NCBI RefSeq assembly: GCF_009805585.1
Contig: NZ_VHIN01000022.1
Span: 434,001-498,000 of the forward strand
Length of the DNA: 64,000 nucleotides
DNA from: Glutamicibacter sp. JC586
GTDB taxonomy: Bacteria; Actinomycetota; Actinomycetes; Actinomycetales; Micrococcaceae
Direction: 5' to 3'
Made by a program: the position numbers and the translations under genes. Positions 17,477 to 26,038 of the stretch are shown one piece after another (position 1 is the first letter of the stretch; each line of letters begins with the position of its first letter). Under the pieces are notes generated by a model. That model was not told where the DNA came from and did no database searches. It was given only the letters and a program-made list of their open reading frames with translations.

Positions 17477-17878
17477 TTACCAGTCGTTTTTTGCCTTCAA
17501 CGAAAGCACTGGACAGCCTGCCTGGAGCAATACCCGCTGTGCGACACTGCCCATAATGAACTTACCCATGGCAGTTCGTTTACGAAGTCCAATAACAATC
17601 AGTTCTGCCCTTTGTGCTTCGGCTACTTGCAGAATCTGATCTGCAGCGTCAATTCCCTGACTTTGACGTTGAATCCAAAAGTCGAGACCAGTTTGAGTTA
17701 GTCGTGCTTCGAGTTCATGATGCTGTTTGGCATCGATGAGTCGGTCATCGACCAATTGGTCTCCCTTCGAAGAATTGACCACGATCAATCGGGAATTCTT
17801 CTGCTTGGCTTCTTCGATGGCTCGGGACAACGCAACTTCGCCTTCTTCGGAAGGAATGTATCCAACAACGATGGTCAT
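17477..17878 (-). CDS. Universal stress protein (UspA family)
   Basis: 133 residues, single Usp domain. The N-terminal [16 protein letters not shown] strand and the ATP-binding loop G-x2-K...[14 protein letters not shown] (G-2x-G-9x-G[ST]-like) are visible near residues 98-118. The start overlaps the stop of tctA by 4 bases (ATGA), so it is translated as the last gene of the tctCBA operon. In the operon it may sense nucleotide or energy state for citrate uptake, but that is inference. Confidence 0.9.
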   Translation of the reverse strand: MTIVVGYIPSEEGEVALSRAIEEAKQKNSRLIVVNSSKGDQLVDDRLIDAKQHHELEARLTQTGLDFWIQRQSQGIDAADQILQVAEAQRAELIVIGLRKRTAMGKFIMGSVAQRVLLQAGCPVLSLKAKNDW

Positions 17879-19470
17879 GAATCGTTCCTTTCTTCATCTG
17901 AGCGACCTTCGTAGGCCACGCCGGCCTTGTGCTTTGGCTGTTCTGGTGCTTCGCCAAGGACTTGGTCAGCAACGGTGGTATTCACACCGCGTGAGCGCCT
18001 GATGAAGCGGATCAGTACCGGTAATAACAACAGCACGGCAATCAGAACGTAGATTCCAACAGCCAGAGGCTCGCTCCAGATTCCTGATGCGCTACCCGAG
18101 GAAAGCTGGAATGTCTTACGTAGTTGTTCTTCGGCCATCGGACCGATGATGACACCAAGGATCAACGGTAATACCGGCAAACCGAAGCGACGCAGTGCAA
18201 AGCCCAGCAAGCCGATGAGCAGCAAGATCCAGAGATCAGCAACCTGCATGTTCACGGAGAAGGCGCCGAGGGTCGCGAAGAACAAGATTCCCGCGTACAG
18301 GTAGGGGCGTGGAATCTTCAGCAACTTGGCCCACAGTGGCGCCAATGGCAGGTTGATCAACAGCAACAACGTATTGCCAATAAACAGGCTGGCAATCAGT
18401 GCCCAGACCAAATCCGGTTCATTCTCGAAGAGGAACGGGCCAGGCTGGATGCCCTTCATGGTCAAGAACGCCAACATCACTGCAGCGGTGGCGTTGGTAG
18501 GAAGGCCCAACGCAAGCATCGGAGTCAGGGTTCCGGCCGCCGAGGCGTTGTTGGCAGCTTCAGGACCGGCGACACCTTCGATGGCACCGTGACCGAATTC
18601 TTCAGGGTGTTTGGAGAGCTTCTTCTCGGTCACATAGGACAAGAAAGTTGGGACTTCTGCACCGCCGGCAGGCAAAGCACCAAAGGGGAAGCCGAAGGCT
18701 GTACCGCGAAGCCAGGGCTTCCAGGATCGTTTCCAGTCTTCTTTGCCCATCCAAGGTGTGCCCACGGGGATGGTGTGTGCTGGTGTCCTGCGAAGGTGGG
18801 CAGCAATCCACAGGGCCTCGCCGATCGCGAAAATAGCTACGGCAACAACAACGATGTCGATGCCGTCAATCAGCGGGGCAAAACCGAAGGTTAGTCGTTT
18901 TTGCCCCGACACTGGATCCATACCGATCAGTCCGATCGCCAATCCTAAACCGAGGGCGGCAAATCCACGGATCTTGGAGGAGCCCAATACGGCAGTGACC
19001 GTAACTAGCGAAAGGACCATGATGGCAAAGTAGCTTGGTGCACCCAAACTGACGGCGAACTTCACCACAATCGGGGTGACAGTCACCAGCAGTGCCGTAC
19101 CGATGGTACCGGCGACAAAAGAGCCGATAGCTGCGGTGGCCAGAGCCTGCGAGGCGCGACCAGCCTTAGCCATCTTGTGGCCTTCAATGGCGGTGATCAC
19201 GGTTGCTGATTCACCAGGTGTGTTCAACAGGATGGAGGTTGTGGAACCGCCATACATGCCGCCGTAGTAGATGCCGGCAAACATGATCAACGCACTGGAA
19301 GTTTCCATGCCGAAGGTCAGCGGCAAAAGAAGTGCCACTGCCATGGCTGGCCCAATGCCGGGAAGAACACCAACAGCGGTGCCCAGAACAACGCCCGCGA
19401 AGGCGAATAACAGGTTGACTGGGGTGAGAGCGGACTCGAAGCCACCCATCAACAGATTAAGAGTATCCAC
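17875..19470 (-). CDS. tctA: Tripartite tricarboxylate transporter, large membrane subunit TctA
   Basis: 531 residues with about twelve membrane helices. Contains the conserved TctA stretches [41 protein letters not shown] and [11 protein letters not shown]. Forms the channel part of a secondary, binding-protein-dependent transporter for citrate or related tricarboxylates. GTG 19470 starts directly after the tctB stop; the end overlaps the usp gene. The C-terminal 30 residues are charged and probably cytoplasmic. Confidence 0.95.
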   Translation of the reverse strand: MDTLNLLMGGFESALTPVNLLFAFAGVVLGTAVGVLPGIGPAMAVALLLPLTFGMETSSALIMFAGIYYGGMYGGSTTSILLNTPGESATVITAIEGHKMAKAGRASQALATAAIGSFVAGTIGTALLVTVTPIVVKFAVSLGAPSYFAIMVLSLVTVTAVLGSSKIRGFAALGLGLAIGLIGMDPVSGQKRLTFGFAPLIDGIDIVVVAVAIFAIGEALWIAAHLRRTPAHTIPVGTPWMGKEDWKRSWKPWLRGTAFGFPFGALPAGGAEVPTFLSYVTEKKLSKHPEEFGHGAIEGVAGPEAANNASAAGTLTPMLALGLPTNATAAVMLAFLTMKGIQPGPFLFENEPDLVWALIASLFIGNTLLLLINLPLAPLWAKLLKIPRPYLYAGILFFATLGAFSVNMQVADLWILLLIGLLGFALRRFGLPVLPLILGVIIGPMAEEQLRKTFQLSSGSASGIWSEPLAVGIYVLIAVLLLLPVLIRFIRRSRGVNTTVADQVLGEAPEQPKHKAGVAYEGRSDEERNDS

Positions 19471-19974
19471 CTACAGCACCCCCGAAAGAATTCCGGCTGG
19501 CAGCTTGATGCCCAGCCCTAGATAGAAGCCGTAAAAAGATCCCAACGCCAGAACCAATGAAATGATCAGCGTCAAGACCCACCGGCGAGCGCCCAAGCTG
19601 GTCGCCACGCCAAAGAATAGGATTGTTCCGGAAATGACCCAACCGGCCCAGTTGATCAGCAGCAGGTTTAGTACGAAGAATCCCAGCAGGGGGATGAGAA
19701 CTTTCCAGTCTGAAGGTTGGCTCAGGTCAACGTCTTCGCCGTCATCGCCTTCAGCTAGATTGCCACGGGCCACACTGATACTCAGGGCGATAGCCGAGAG
19801 GATGAGGATTCCCGACACGATATAGGGAACTGCCCTAGGCCCAATGGCATCGGCCTGGGAGTACGTCGCGTGTAGCTGCGACGCGTCAACAAACACAATG
19901 ATTCCGACGAGAAGAAGAAACGCGGCGAACAGAAGTTCGACGCGTTTCTTCTTTGCGGTGCTTACTGAGCTCAC
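19471..19974 (-). CDS. tctB: Tripartite tricarboxylate transporter, small membrane subunit TctB
   Basis: 167 residues with four membrane helices; a family of low sequence conservation recognised here by size, topology, IGPRAVPYIVSGILI and position between tctC and tctA. GTG 19974 overlaps the tctC stop (GTGA). An acidic loop EGDDGEDVDL separates helices 2 and 3. Confidence 0.9.
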   Translation of the reverse strand: MSSVSTAKKKRVELLFAAFLLLVGIIVFVDASQLHATYSQADAIGPRAVPYIVSGILILSAIALSISVARGNLAEGDDGEDVDLSQPSDWKVLIPLLGFFVLNLLLINWAGWVISGTILFFGVATSLGARRWVLTLIISLVLALGSFYGFYLGLGIKLPAGILSGVL

Positions 19975-20984
19975 GCCAGACCCAGGGTCTTCAGTACGCT
20001 AGCTACGCGCTCATCCTGCTCGGTGAGGAACTTGGAGAAGTCATCACCGGTCATGAAGGCGTCAGTCCAGCCATTGGTCTTCAGCGCAGTCTTCCACTCT
20101 TCGGATTCGTGCATCTTGGTCATGAGTTCTACCCACTTGGTCTTGTCTTCGTCAGAGATACCTGGAGGGGCTACAAGACCGCGCCAGTTCGAGAAGACCA
20201 GGTCGATGTCGGAGTCTTTCAGGGTTGGAGCATCCACGCCTTCCAGTGGCTTCTCGCCACTGGTGGCTAGTACGCGTACCGAGCCCTTTTCGATCTGCTG
20301 CATGTACTCACCAGCACCCGAAGCGGCGACGTCTACCTTGTCACCCAAGATGGCCGGGAGTAGGTCGCCACCACCATCGAAGGAAACGAAGTTCACGTCC
20401 TTTGGGTCGATGCCGACTGCTTCTGCAAGTTGCATTGGAAGCAAGTGGTCAGGGCCGCCAGGGGAGGAACCACCGCCGACGGAGATGTTCTTGGGATCCT
20501 TCTTCCATGCTGCGACCAAATCATCAATGGTTTTGTACGGAGAGTCCTTGGAAACCATAATGGCTCCTGGCTCCTCGATCAGCTTGGCGATAGGGGTAGT
20601 GTCGGTCAGCTTGCCGTCGGTGTCATTGGTGTAACTAGCACCAACCACGCCTAGACCCATGAGCATGGCAAGATCGCCGTTGCCCTTTTCATTGATCAAA
20701 CGGGCCAGACCCACCGTGCCACCAGCACCCGCGAGGTTGAAGACTTCTGGGTTGGTGGCTAGCTTGGCGTCATCCATGACCTTGGCGCCCACACGTGCGG
20801 TGGTGTCATAGCCACCACCTGGAGTGTTTGGCACCATGATGCGAAGATTTGCGATCGGCCCGTCTGAGCTGCCTGCATCGGAGCTCGACTTTTCGGAGGT
20901 GACGCCACAGCTCGTGGCCCCCAGAGCCAGTGCAGCGGTGGCGGCGATTGCCGTCAGTGCCCGGAAGGTCTTGAAAGTTTTCAT
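19971..20984 (-). CDS. tctC: Tricarboxylate-binding lipoprotein TctC
   Basis: 337 residues from ATG 20984, with GAGG about 10 bases upstream; in-frame starts further up (21008, 21086) are less likely because the signal peptide begins at MKTFKTFRALTAI. Lipobox GATSC. The mature protein shows the TctC/Bug features: VPNTPGGGYDTTARV, NLAGAGGTVGL, and SVGGGSSPGGPDHLL. It delivers substrate to TctAB. Divergent from a CitA/CitB-type two-component system that probably controls it. Confidence 0.93.
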   Translation of the reverse strand: MKTFKTFRALTAIAATAALALGATSCGVTSEKSSSDAGSSDGPIANLRIMVPNTPGGGYDTTARVGAKVMDDAKLATNPEVFNLAGAGGTVGLARLINEKGNGDLAMLMGLGVVGASYTNDTDGKLTDTTPIAKLIEEPGAIMVSKDSPYKTIDDLVAAWKKDPKNISVGGGSSPGGPDHLLPMQLAEAVGIDPKDVNFVSFDGGGDLLPAILGDKVDVAASGAGEYMQQIEKGSVRVLATSGEKPLEGVDAPTLKDSDIDLVFSNWRGLVAPPGISDEDKTKWVELMTKMHESEEWKTALKTNGWTDAFMTGDDFSKFLTEQDERVASVLKTLGLA

Positions 20985-21183
20985 TGATTTCAGCCTCGTT
21001 GCTTTCATCGTAGTTGCGAGTAATGCAACCGTACGTCGCATTGTGAACTGGGTCACTCTTGCGTACTCAAAGAAAATACTGTTCATTGTGTAACCAAAAA
21101 ATGTGATTTAAGTCATTTGAACTTCGGTAACATTTCCTAAGGGCCACTGGCCAAGAATTATGGGATCTCGGGAAGGTGAATGC
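20985..21183. promoter_or_regulatory. Divergent promoter region between tctC and the sensor kinase gene
   Basis: 199 AT-rich bases. An imperfectly characterised inverted repeat AAATG (21099-21103) - 10 bases - CATTT (21114-21118) lies near the middle and GGGCCACTGGCC at 21140-21151. Either could bind the CitB-type regulator; I see no decisive promoter elements. Confidence 0.4.
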
Positions 21184-22791
21184 GTGAGCTTCAAGGCATC
21201 ACACTTCGGCAATTACTTTGCTCGGAAGATCTCGCTCGCAGGTCAGTACCTCATTTTGCAGTTACTGATCATCGCGGTTGTTCTGATCGGTGTGGTCACA
21301 GTTTCGCTGATTCAGTCCACCAACAACTTTGAAACGGTAGAAGGTCGGCGCAGTTTGTCCGCAGCCGAATCCTTGGCGGCTAATCCGCTCATGCGCGAGC
21401 TAATGCCACAAGCCGCGCCAGAAATGGGTTCTGCTCTGCCTGCCATGGCTGAGACTACCCGAAGCATTTCAGGTCTACAGTTCGTGACGCTGGCCGATGA
21501 ACAGGGCATGATCGTCACCTCCACATTCCCCGATGAAGTGGGAACTTCAATCCTCCATCCGCAATCGCTGGTGGAACGTGGCAGGGGTTGGACCGGTGAG
21601 GTGCATCGCAACGGGGATCACCTGCTCATCGCTCAAGTTCCAGTGCTTGCCGACGACGGGCAAATGGTGGGCATTGTCAGCGCCGGACAGGCTTACCCAA
21701 GCACACAGGAACTTGTCCAAGAAATTGCTCCCAGCGCACTAATTACCTTGGTTATCGCGGTAGTCCTTGGTGCCACCGGATCGGTGTTGCTCTCGCGCAG
21801 GGTCAAACACCAAACTCGTGGCATGGAGCCTCAGGAAATTGCAGAGCTTTTTGAACACCGTGAAGCACTGTTGCATGGCGTCAAAGAAGGCATCATCTCC
21901 GTATCACCGGACAGTCGAATCATGTTGGCCAACGATATAGCCATTGAGCTACTGCAACTGCCCTCAAATTGTGTAGGGAGAACGTTGGCAGAGCTACAAG
22001 TCGCTCCGCAGGTGAGCCACGCATTAACCACAAACCAACAGCAGCCGGATAGGCAATTCCTCATTGGTGAGCGAGTCGTCGTGTTCAACCGCATGCCGGT
22101 GAAAACCGCGCGCAAAGACTTGGGTTCGGTCACTACGTTTAGAGACAGGACGGAACTGACGTTACTGGAGCAAGAGCTCGGAGACAGTAAGGCCACTGCA
22201 GATATGCTGCGAGCCCAGACCCACGAGTTCGCCAATCACCTTCACGCGATCTCTGGGCTGATCCAGTTAGAGGAATATCACGAGGTGGTTCGCTTTATTG
22301 ACGGAGTGAGTTTCAGCCGTAGTAAGGTCTTGGAAAATGTTCTCGCGCAAATTGCTGAACCAACAATTTCTGCCTTGCTCATTGCCAAATCTAGCGTGTG
22401 TGCGGAACGAGGAATCCACTTCGAAGTTTCCGAACATACAAAACTGGACCGCGGAGATGAACAAACCGCTCGTGACCTGACCACCGTGATCGGCAACCTC
22501 ATCGATAACGCCATGGATGCCGTTGCACAAAGCGCAGCGCCAAGGATTAGTCTGTCGATAGCCGATGATCATGGTTGGGTTACCGTGGTGGTCAGCGACA
22601 ATGGAATAGGGATTGCTGATGAAGCAATGAGTGAAATTTTCACTCAAGGATTCTCCACCAAGGACACCAGCGTTTCCGGAGGCAGGGGCTTTGGGCTAGC
22701 GCTCAGCCGACTAGTCTGTCGGCGCCGTGAAGGAGACATTGAAGCCGTCAACGACGATGGTGCAAGATTTACCGCAACACTGAGGAAGTAG
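21184..22791 (+). CDS. Sensor histidine kinase, CitA/DcuS type
   Basis: 535 residues from GTG 21184, 7 bases after GGAAGGTG; ATG 21160 has no such site. Membrane helix at about 20-43, a periplasmic PAS/Cache-like sensor with NPLMRELMP and FVTLADEQGMIVTSTFPDEVGTSI (the CitA/DcuS pattern), second helix about 180-205, a cytoplasmic PAS, then the dimerisation helix with His in QTHEFANHLHAISGLI and an ATPase domain with NLIDNAMDA, DNGIGI and GGRGFGLAL. Probably senses external citrate or another di/tricarboxylate and signals to the next gene. Confidence 0.93.
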   Translation: MSFKASHFGNYFARKISLAGQYLILQLLIIAVVLIGVVTVSLIQSTNNFETVEGRRSLSAAESLAANPLMRELMPQAAPEMGSALPAMAETTRSISGLQFVTLADEQGMIVTSTFPDEVGTSILHPQSLVERGRGWTGEVHRNGDHLLIAQVPVLADDGQMVGIVSAGQAYPSTQELVQEIAPSALITLVIAVVLGATGSVLLSRRVKHQTRGMEPQEIAELFEHREALLHGVKEGIISVSPDSRIMLANDIAIELLQLPSNCVGRTLAELQVAPQVSHALTTNQQQPDRQFLIGERVVVFNRMPVKTARKDLGSVTTFRDRTELTLLEQELGDSKATADMLRAQTHEFANHLHAISGLIQLEEYHEVVRFIDGVSFSRSKVLENVLAQIAEPTISALLIAKSSVCAERGIHFEVSEHTKLDRGDEQTARDLTTVIGNLIDNAMDAVAQSAAPRISLSIADDHGWVTVVVSDNGIGIADEAMSEIFTQGFSTKDTSVSGGRGFGLALSRLVCRRREGDIEAVNDDGARFTATLRK

Positions 22792-22801
22792 GACCGATCT
22801 A

Positions 22802-23476
22802 GTGATCAAAGTTCTGGTGATCGACGATGATTTTATGGTGGCAAAGGTGCACGCCGGATTCGTCAACAAGGAACCAGGGTTCGGTGTCGCGGCGGTTGCC
22901 CACACCGCTAAGGATGCCATCAAAGCGGCCGCGGAACTGACCCCGGATTTGGCGTTGCTGGATATCCATCTGCCAGATATGAGCGGACTAGATCTCCTAC
23001 AACGATTACGCGAAGTTCAACCCGAACTTGACGTGATTGTCATCAGCGCTGCCCGGGAAATGGAGACGGTTCGCCGTGCACTGCGTGGCGGAATTGTTCA
23101 CTACCTGATGAAGCCGTTCTCCTGGGATGACCTAAGCGAGCGGCTCCAACACTATGCCAAGACCTATCAACCGCTTCAGGCATCAGCTGATCACGAACTG
23201 AAGCAGGCAGACGTCAATCGACTCTTTGGGCTTGGGGGCCAGGACCGTCGTCCGCTACCCAAAGGATGTAGTGCCGAAACCATGGCCCTAGTTGAGAACA
23301 TCGTCAAGGAATCGGTGGACCCAATTTCTGCCACCGAAACGGCCGAAAAGCTCGGCACTTCGCGAGTGAGCGCTCGCCGGTACCTGGAGTACCTAGCGGA
23401 AGAGAATTTGGCTCGGGTAAATCTTCGATATGGGGGAGTGGGGCGTCCAGAGCGCCGGTATTCTTGGAGCGCCTAA
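22802..23476 (+). CDS. Response regulator, CitB/DcuR type
   Basis: 224 residues. Receiver domain with Asp54 in LALLDIHLPDMSG, conserved Asp8-10 and Lys in LMKPFSW; C-terminal HTH with TAEKLGTSRVSARRYLEYL. GTG 22802 lies 10 bases after the kinase. Divergent from tctCBA-usp, which is the likely target. Full length. Confidence 0.93.
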   Translation: MIKVLVIDDDFMVAKVHAGFVNKEPGFGVAAVAHTAKDAIKAAAELTPDLALLDIHLPDMSGLDLLQRLREVQPELDVIVISAAREMETVRRALRGGIVHYLMKPFSWDDLSERLQHYAKTYQPLQASADHELKQADVNRLFGLGGQDRRPLPKGCSAETMALVENIVKESVDPISATETAEKLGTSRVSARRYLEYLAEENLARVNLRYGGVGRPERRYSWSA

Positions 23477-23580
23477 TGAGTCGGTAACGATTGTGGATCG
23501 AGCGGGTGAACATCCGTGAACGAAGTGTAATTTTTTCAGTACCCTCTTGAATAAGGTGAGCGGCTTGATAATCTGCACCT

Positions 23581-24078
23581 ATGAGTGGCGACGGACTTTA
23601 CATATTTTCAGAAACGATTCCCAACTGGATCATGGCTCTGAGCGCAATGGCCGCCGTTGTAGTCTTCTGGTGGCGCAAACAGGATAAACGTGAGCTAGCT
23701 GCTCAAAAAGAAGAAGACATCCTCAGCGGCGTGAACGCGGTTTGGGTCAAAGCTGAAGTCAGCAACTCCGAGCAACCCAAATGGGGGGTTGTTGTCACCA
23801 ACGAACATCGAATTCCGGTGACCAACGTTCGCATCGAATGCAGTGGCAACCGTCATTCCAGTGAGCTGATCCATCCCAACGTGCAGAAAGGGCAGCACTT
23901 TTTTGAGTCGTTGCCTCAAATTGATCGTGGCCGTTCATGGGCGTTGCCCACCACGAATTTCACTAGCCGTGAGTTCATAACGGGCAGCCAAAAATACGAG
24001 ACGAAAACACTGAGTTTCTCATACCTCGGCAAACCGTATCAGAAGCAGATCGTCGAAGAACAGAAGTTCACAGACTGA
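23581..24078 (+). CDS. Hypothetical membrane-anchored protein
   Basis: 165 residues: one N-terminal membrane helix (about 12-31, ending in WWRKQDKRE), then a soluble beta-rich part with WVKAEVSNSEQPKWGVVVTNEHRIPVTNVRIE, resembling an immunoglobulin-like or CARDB-like fold, without a recognised family. ATG 23581 follows a GATAAT box (23567-23572) by 8 bases, so the mRNA may be leaderless. Ends 12 bases from the convergent pheA stop. Confidence 0.7.
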   Translation: MSGDGLYIFSETIPNWIMALSAMAAVVVFWWRKQDKRELAAQKEEDILSGVNAVWVKAEVSNSEQPKWGVVVTNEHRIPVTNVRIECSGNRHSSELIHPNVQKGQHFFESLPQIDRGRSWALPTTNFTSREFITGSQKYETKTLSFSYLGKPYQKQIVEEQKFTD

Positions 24079-24090
24079 TCTCGGTGCTAG

Positions 24091-24951
24091 CTAAACAAAT
24101 GCTGCGGCAGTGCTCTTGCGGTGTTCACTGGCTGCGTAGGTTCCCAGAATCTTGATTTCCCAGGTGAAGAACTCAAGTTCCTCCAGGGCCAGACGCACCG
24201 CTAAATCTTCAGGGTGTCCCTCAACATCGATCATAAACGTGGTGGCAGCGAAGGTTGAGCCGACCATGTAGCTTTCCAAGCGAGTGATGTTCACGCCGTT
24301 GGTGGCGAACCCACCCAGCGCTTTGTACAGTGCACTGGGCACGTTACGTACCTTAAAGACCAGCGTGGTCACGGCTGCTTCGGGTAGCTGGGTACGAATG
24401 GGTAGTTCTTGCTTTCGTGCCAATACGACAAAGCGTGTGGTGTTGGTGGGGTCATCTTCAACGCCCGAGGCGAGGACCTCTAGTCCGTAGAGGTCAGCAG
24501 CCAGCGGGGGAGCGAGGGACAACTTTGTGGGGTCGTTCCAGTCCCTGACCTCACGCGCGGAGCCAGCTGTGTCGCCGGCAATGACCGGGGTTAACTGGTT
24601 TTCGCGGATGACCTTACGGCATTGCCCCAAGGCATGAATGTGACTGTGCACCTCTGTAGCTTGCTCGACACTGCTACCTGGCAGTCCCAGCAAGTCGAAT
24701 CGGATGCGCAGGTAGTGTTCGCCAACGATCTGCAGATTAGATTCTGGGAGTAGAACGTGGATATCGGCAACACGGCCAGCCAAAGAATTTTCGATGGGAA
24801 TCATCGCCAAATCCGCTTCGCCCGATTCGACCATGGCAAAGGCATCCTCAAAGCTGGCGCACGGAACTGCCTGCATTTCAGGGAATTGTTCTGTGCAGGC
24901 CATATTAGAATTGGAGCCGGCTTCACCTTGGTACGAAATCTTGTTGCCCAT
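24091..24951 (-). CDS. pheA: Prephenate dehydratase
   Basis: 286 residues from ATG 24951; ATG 24954 and TTG 24966 are in-frame alternatives and no ribosome binding site decides. Converts prephenate to phenylpyruvate in phenylalanine synthesis. ISYQGEAGSNSNMA, the MIPIENSLAGRV motif and TTRFVVLARK mark the catalytic domain; an ACT regulatory domain with GVNITRLES (the Phe-binding ESRP-like motif, here ESY) follows from about residue 195. The gene lies about 75 bases downstream of oleD on the same strand with no clear terminator between. Confidence 0.93.
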   Translation of the reverse strand: MGNKISYQGEAGSNSNMACTEQFPEMQAVPCASFEDAFAMVESGEADLAMIPIENSLAGRVADIHVLLPESNLQIVGEHYLRIRFDLLGLPGSSVEQATEVHSHIHALGQCRKVIRENQLTPVIAGDTAGSAREVRDWNDPTKLSLAPPLAADLYGLEVLASGVEDDPTNTTRFVVLARKQELPIRTQLPEAAVTTLVFKVRNVPSALYKALGGFATNGVNITRLESYMVGSTFAATTFMIDVEGHPEDLAVRLALEELEFFTWEIKILGTYAASEHRKSTAAAFV

Positions 24952-25027
24952 CATTTCAAGGTACAACGCTTTGCTCGCTATAGCTCAGTCCGCGCCAATT
25001 CATGACGTTCGCTGAATGCTGCCAGAT

Positions 25028-26038
25028 CTAAGACTGCTGGTAATGGGCTCTGAGAGCGGCTAAACCCTCATCGATGCTCACTGCTGGCTTCCAGTCGAGT
25101 GCCTCTTGGGTTTCACGCTGGTCAAACCAGTGGGCGGTGGACAACTGTTCGGCCAGGAACCTAGTCATCGGTGGTTCATCGTGGACAAGATTGCGTGAAC
25201 CAGCGGCCAACCATACCTTCTCGATGATCGAACCAGCACCGCGGGCCAACCAACCCGGGACGTTGAGCTTGGGCGCTGGAGCGCCGCCAGCCTCACAGAT
25301 TCCAGCCATCAGTTCACCCACGGCGCGCGGTTCACCGTTGGTGACAACCAAGGCACGACCATGGGCATGGTCCATACGTTCTAAGCCACGAACAATTGCC
25401 GAAGCGGCATTGTCGATGTAAATGGTATCAATCAGTGCGGCACCCTGATCGAGCAATGGTAAACGCCCACCCCTGGCACGATCGATGACTCGTTCTACCA
25501 GTTGGGTATCACCCGGACCCCACACCACATGTGGACGGATCGAGGTGACACGGAAGTCTGTCGAGTCCGCAGCCAGCGCAACCAGTTCGGCTGCCGCCTT
25601 GGAGCGAGCGTAATAACCACGGGCCAGGTCAGGGTTAGCGGTACCGGCACTTGCGCCAGCCAGCGAATCACCAAAGTGCGCCACCGAAGGCGAAGAGACA
25701 AAGACAAAGTCCCTGATTCCTTCGGTTTGAGCAGCTTGGAGCAGGTTCTCGGTGCCGGTGATGTTGGTATCCACAAATTCCTGCCAGTGTCCGGTAAAGG
25801 AGACCTTGGCAGCCAAGTGGATAACCGCGTCAATGGATTCAACAGCACGAGCCAGCGCGGCCGGATCGGTCAGTGAACCTTGAACCTCGTCGGTGGCAGC
25901 TTGTGAGGCACGGCGTTGGAAGGTCCGTACATGGTGACCTTTCTCGCGCAGTAGCTGCGCCACCGCGCCGCCGAGCATTCCGCTGGCTCCGGTCACTAAG
26001 ACCCTGCGGGGTGCTAACTGGTTCTCAGGTTCGCTCAT
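25028..26038 (-). CDS. oleD: NAD(P)-dependent 2-alkyl-3-oxoalkanoate reductase OleD
   Basis: 336 residues, extended short-chain dehydrogenase. Reduces the beta-ketoacid made by OleA in long-chain olefin synthesis. Nucleotide-binding motif VTGASGMLGGAV at the N-terminus, SSPSVAHFG and catalytic YxxxK as YYARSK. ATG 26038 overlaps the oleBC stop (ATGA), so it is translationally coupled. An open frame upstream to 26080 is ignored for that reason. Last gene of oleA-oleBC-oleD. Confidence 0.93.
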   Translation of the reverse strand: MSEPENQLAPRRVLVTGASGMLGGAVAQLLREKGHHVRTFQRRASQAATDEVQGSLTDPAALARAVESIDAVIHLAAKVSFTGHWQEFVDTNITGTENLLQAAQTEGIRDFVFVSSPSVAHFGDSLAGASAGTANPDLARGYYARSKAAAELVALAADSTDFRVTSIRPHVVWGPGDTQLVERVIDRARGGRLPLLDQGAALIDTIYIDNAASAIVRGLERMDHAHGRALVVTNGEPRAVGELMAGICEAGGAPAPKLNVPGWLARGAGSIIEKVWLAAGSRNLVHDEPPMTRFLAEQLSTAHWFDQRETQEALDWKPAVSIDEGLAALRAHYQQS

